The translations under genes and the position numbers were made by a program. The notes beneath the pieces were generated by a model. That model was not told the origin of the DNA. It did not search any database and was given only the letters and a program-made list of their open reading frames with translations. Of a stretch of 32,792 nt of DNA, positions 31,293-32,792 are shown one piece after another. Every line of letters starts with the position of its first letter. Within the stretch, counting starts at the first letter, position 1. Source of the stretch: Dehalococcoidia bacterium UBA6495 (GTDB taxonomy: Bacteria > Chloroflexota > Dehalococcoidia > Lucifugimonadales > UBA826); contig DJMH01000052.1 of NCBI GenBank assembly GCA_002435305.1, positions 7,440 to 40,231 of the forward strand, read 5' to 3'.

Positions 31293-32396
31293 ATGCGACT
31301 GCAGAAGATCTCCAAGACTTCTTTTTTCATAGCTACAACCCTTTTAACCTTATTAATTACAGCATGCTATCCCGACCATAACCAGTCGACCTTCGACCCT
31401 CAAGGACCCGTTGCAGCAAGCCAGTTAAATCTTTTCTGGTGGATATTTATCGGAGGCATGATAGTTTTCGTGCTCGTAGAAGGTGCCCTTGTCTATGCAA
31501 TGATTAAATTCCGGGCAAGGAGTGAGTCTGACATCCCAGCTCAGACACACGGCAATACTAGATTAGAAATTATATGGACAGCTGTCCCCGCCTTACTCCT
31601 ACTGATAATCATGGTACCCACCATCAACGGCCTGTTCTATATGTATGAAGCCCCGAAGCTACATCAAGCTAATCACGTCCTTGAAGTTATAGGTCATCAA
31701 TGGTGGTTTGAATTCAGATATCCCGACCCGAATGACCCAGAAAAAGAAATTGTTACTGCAAATGAAGTCTATATACCTGTGGGATATCCGGTGCCACTAA
31801 ATCTGGATTCCGTCGACGTGATTCATAGCTTCTGGGTACCTAAGCTGGCAGGTAAAACCGACATGGTTCCAGGCGAAGGGAATTACATGTGGTTTGAGGC
31901 TGACGTGCCTGGAGAATATTACGGTCAATGCGCCGAGTATTGCGGCACCTCACATGCAAACATGAAATTTAAAGTCATTGCCGTATCTGAACCCGACTTC
32001 AAGTCGTGGTTACAAGTACAGTCTAACCCTGCATTGGAATCATCCGACCCTCTGGTACAGGAAGGTGCCGGGGTGTTCAAGAGTGCAGGATGCACCGGAT
32101 GTCATGCTACAAAAACTGTTGTGAATAAAGGTTCCAAAGGAAGGGTCGGTCCCAATCTGGCCCATGTGGCCTCTCGAAGAAATCTCGCAGCGGGTATGTT
32201 GAGAAATTCTGATGAAAATGGGTCGGTTAATGATGCCCTTTTACAGAAAAATCTAAGGACATGGTTGCAAGATCCAAATGAAGTGAAGCCCGGGAATTTA
32301 ATGTCTAGTGGTGCTCAGGTATACACCGATCCCGATAAGAAATTAACCGAAGAGCAGATATCCCAATTGGTACATTATCTGTCTTCATTGAAGTAA
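31293..32396 (+). CDS. coxB: Cytochrome c oxidase subunit II fused to cytochrome c (caa3 type), lipoprotein
   Basis: This 367-aa subunit accepts electrons at CuA and passes them to subunit I. A lipoprotein signal ends in LLITAC with lipid-modified C25. Two helices follow (about 47-70 and 92-112). The cupredoxin domain has the CuA ligands H178 (HSFWVP) and C213, E215, C217, H221, M224 in CAEYCGTSHANM. A C-terminal cytochrome c domain (about 255-367) has C267-x2-C270-H271 and a probable axial Met at M337 (GNLMSSG). The fusion identifies a caa3-type oxidase that takes electrons through its own heme c. It precedes coxA by 37 bp. Confidence 0.97.
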   Translation: MRLQKISKTSFFIATTLLTLLITACYPDHNQSTFDPQGPVAASQLNLFWWIFIGGMIVFVLVEGALVYAMIKFRARSESDIPAQTHGNTRLEIIWTAVPALLLLIIMVPTINGLFYMYEAPKLHQANHVLEVIGHQWWFEFRYPDPNDPEKEIVTANEVYIPVGYPVPLNLDSVDVIHSFWVPKLAGKTDMVPGEGNYMWFEADVPGEYYGQCAEYCGTSHANMKFKVIAVSEPDFKSWLQVQSNPALESSDPLVQEGAGVFKSAGCTGCHATKTVVNKGSKGRVGPNLAHVASRRNLAAGMLRNSDENGSVNDALLQKNLRTWLQDPNEVKPGNLMSSGAQVYTDPDKKLTEEQISQLVHYLSSLK

Positions 32397-32433
32397 TTTG
32401 TTTAGTATCACGAATCGAGCTGGAGGCTGCTAA

Positions 32434-32792
32434 GTGAGTACATTTCCAATATCAATACCGAGGCCCGTCCACCCGACTGGTATTTGGGGTTGGCTCACGA
32501 CGGTCGATCACAAGAGAATCGGCATTTTGTATGGGGTAACCGCCTTCATAATGTTCCTCACTGGTGGCGTAGAGGCGATTTTAATGAGGGTGCAATTAGC
32601 CGGCCCTGAACTAGATATAGTGAGTGCTGCCGTATTCAACCAGCTCTTCACCATGCATGGAACCACCATGATATTTCTGGCGGTCATGCCTCTCTCAGCT
32701 GCTTTTTTTAATTTCATCATACCCTTGCAAATAGGAGCACGTGACGTCGCTTTCCCCAGGTTGAACGCGTTCAGCTATTGGACTTTCCTTGC
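32434..32792 (+). CDS. coxA: Cytochrome c oxidase subunit I, N-terminal part (runs off the window)
   Basis: A GTG start at 32434 with GGAGG 7 bp upstream opens a frame that continues past the right edge, giving 119 visible residues. Recognisable features are WGWLTTVDHKRIGILYG, the first helix, and FNQLFTMHGTTMIFL with H75 as the expected heme a ligand. PLQIGARDVAFPRLNAFSYW follows, typical of heme-copper oxidase subunit I of the A family. The binuclear-centre ligands and proton channels lie beyond the window. Confidence 0.95.
   Translation, partial: MSTFPISIPRPVHPTGIWGWLTTVDHKRIGILYGVTAFIMFLTGGVEAILMRVQLAGPELDIVSAAVFNQLFTMHGTTMIFLAVMPLSAAFFNFIIPLQIGARDVAFPRLNAFSYWTFL

Overview
The window (about 32.8 kb, AT-rich, tightly packed on both strands) reads as a chromosomal segment of an aerobic free-living bacterium, most plausibly a Chloroflexota member (SAR202/Dehalococcoidia-like). 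This placement is an inference. It rests on a fused AccD-AccA carboxyltransferase, an FtsK with a basic insertion I remember from Chloroflexota homologues, a Gram-positive style leucine T-box leader, a caa3-type oxidase with a lipoprotein subunit II, and frequent TTG/GTG starts. No phage, insertion sequence or CRISPR array is visible. Almost every gene is a recognisable core or energy-metabolism gene.

Layout. (1) 1-6443, plus strand: the tail of an FAD-dependent oxidoreductase, then a four-gene redox cluster. It comprises a NuoE-like subunit, a NuoF-like subunit, a large formate-dehydrogenase/NuoG-like iron-sulfur molybdopterin-fold protein, and a ferredoxin-NADP reductase-like flavoprotein. 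The large subunit has all its Fe-S motifs but lacks the Cys/Sec-His pair of true formate dehydrogenases, so the reaction is unknown. (2) 6534-9967: mutS and aroE, convergent, with overlapping stop codons. (3) 10087-16552, plus strand: family 4 uracil-DNA glycosylase, an RNase J without its C-terminal domain, FtsK, and the AccD-AccA fusion. (4) 16574-24108, minus strand: a branched-chain amino-acid operon in transcription order ilvB-ilvN-ilvC-leuA-leuC-leuD. It has a good promoter and a T-box leader with a CUC (Leu) specifier, an antiterminator and an intrinsic terminator. ilvD, ilvE and leuB are absent from the window. A 51-bp palindromic element flanked by 11-bp direct repeats lies between ilvC and leuA. 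(5) 24262-27803, plus strand: sdhA, sdhB and an HdrB-like two-CCG-domain subunit, forming a type E (non-classical) succinate dehydrogenase/fumarate reductase without SdhC/D membrane anchors. (6) 27806-29149, minus strand: an MFS transporter and tRNA-Pro(CGG). (7) 29351 to the end, plus strand: ctaA, ctaB, coxB and the start of coxA, that is, heme A synthesis plus caa3-type cytochrome c oxidase.

Together the genes describe an oxygen-respiring organism that makes its own Leu/Ile/Val and aromatic amino acids and feeds electrons from succinate and NAD(P)H-linked modules into an aa3 oxidase. The least explained parts are the formate-dehydrogenase-like cluster without a catalytic residue and the palindromic element inside the ilv-leu operon.
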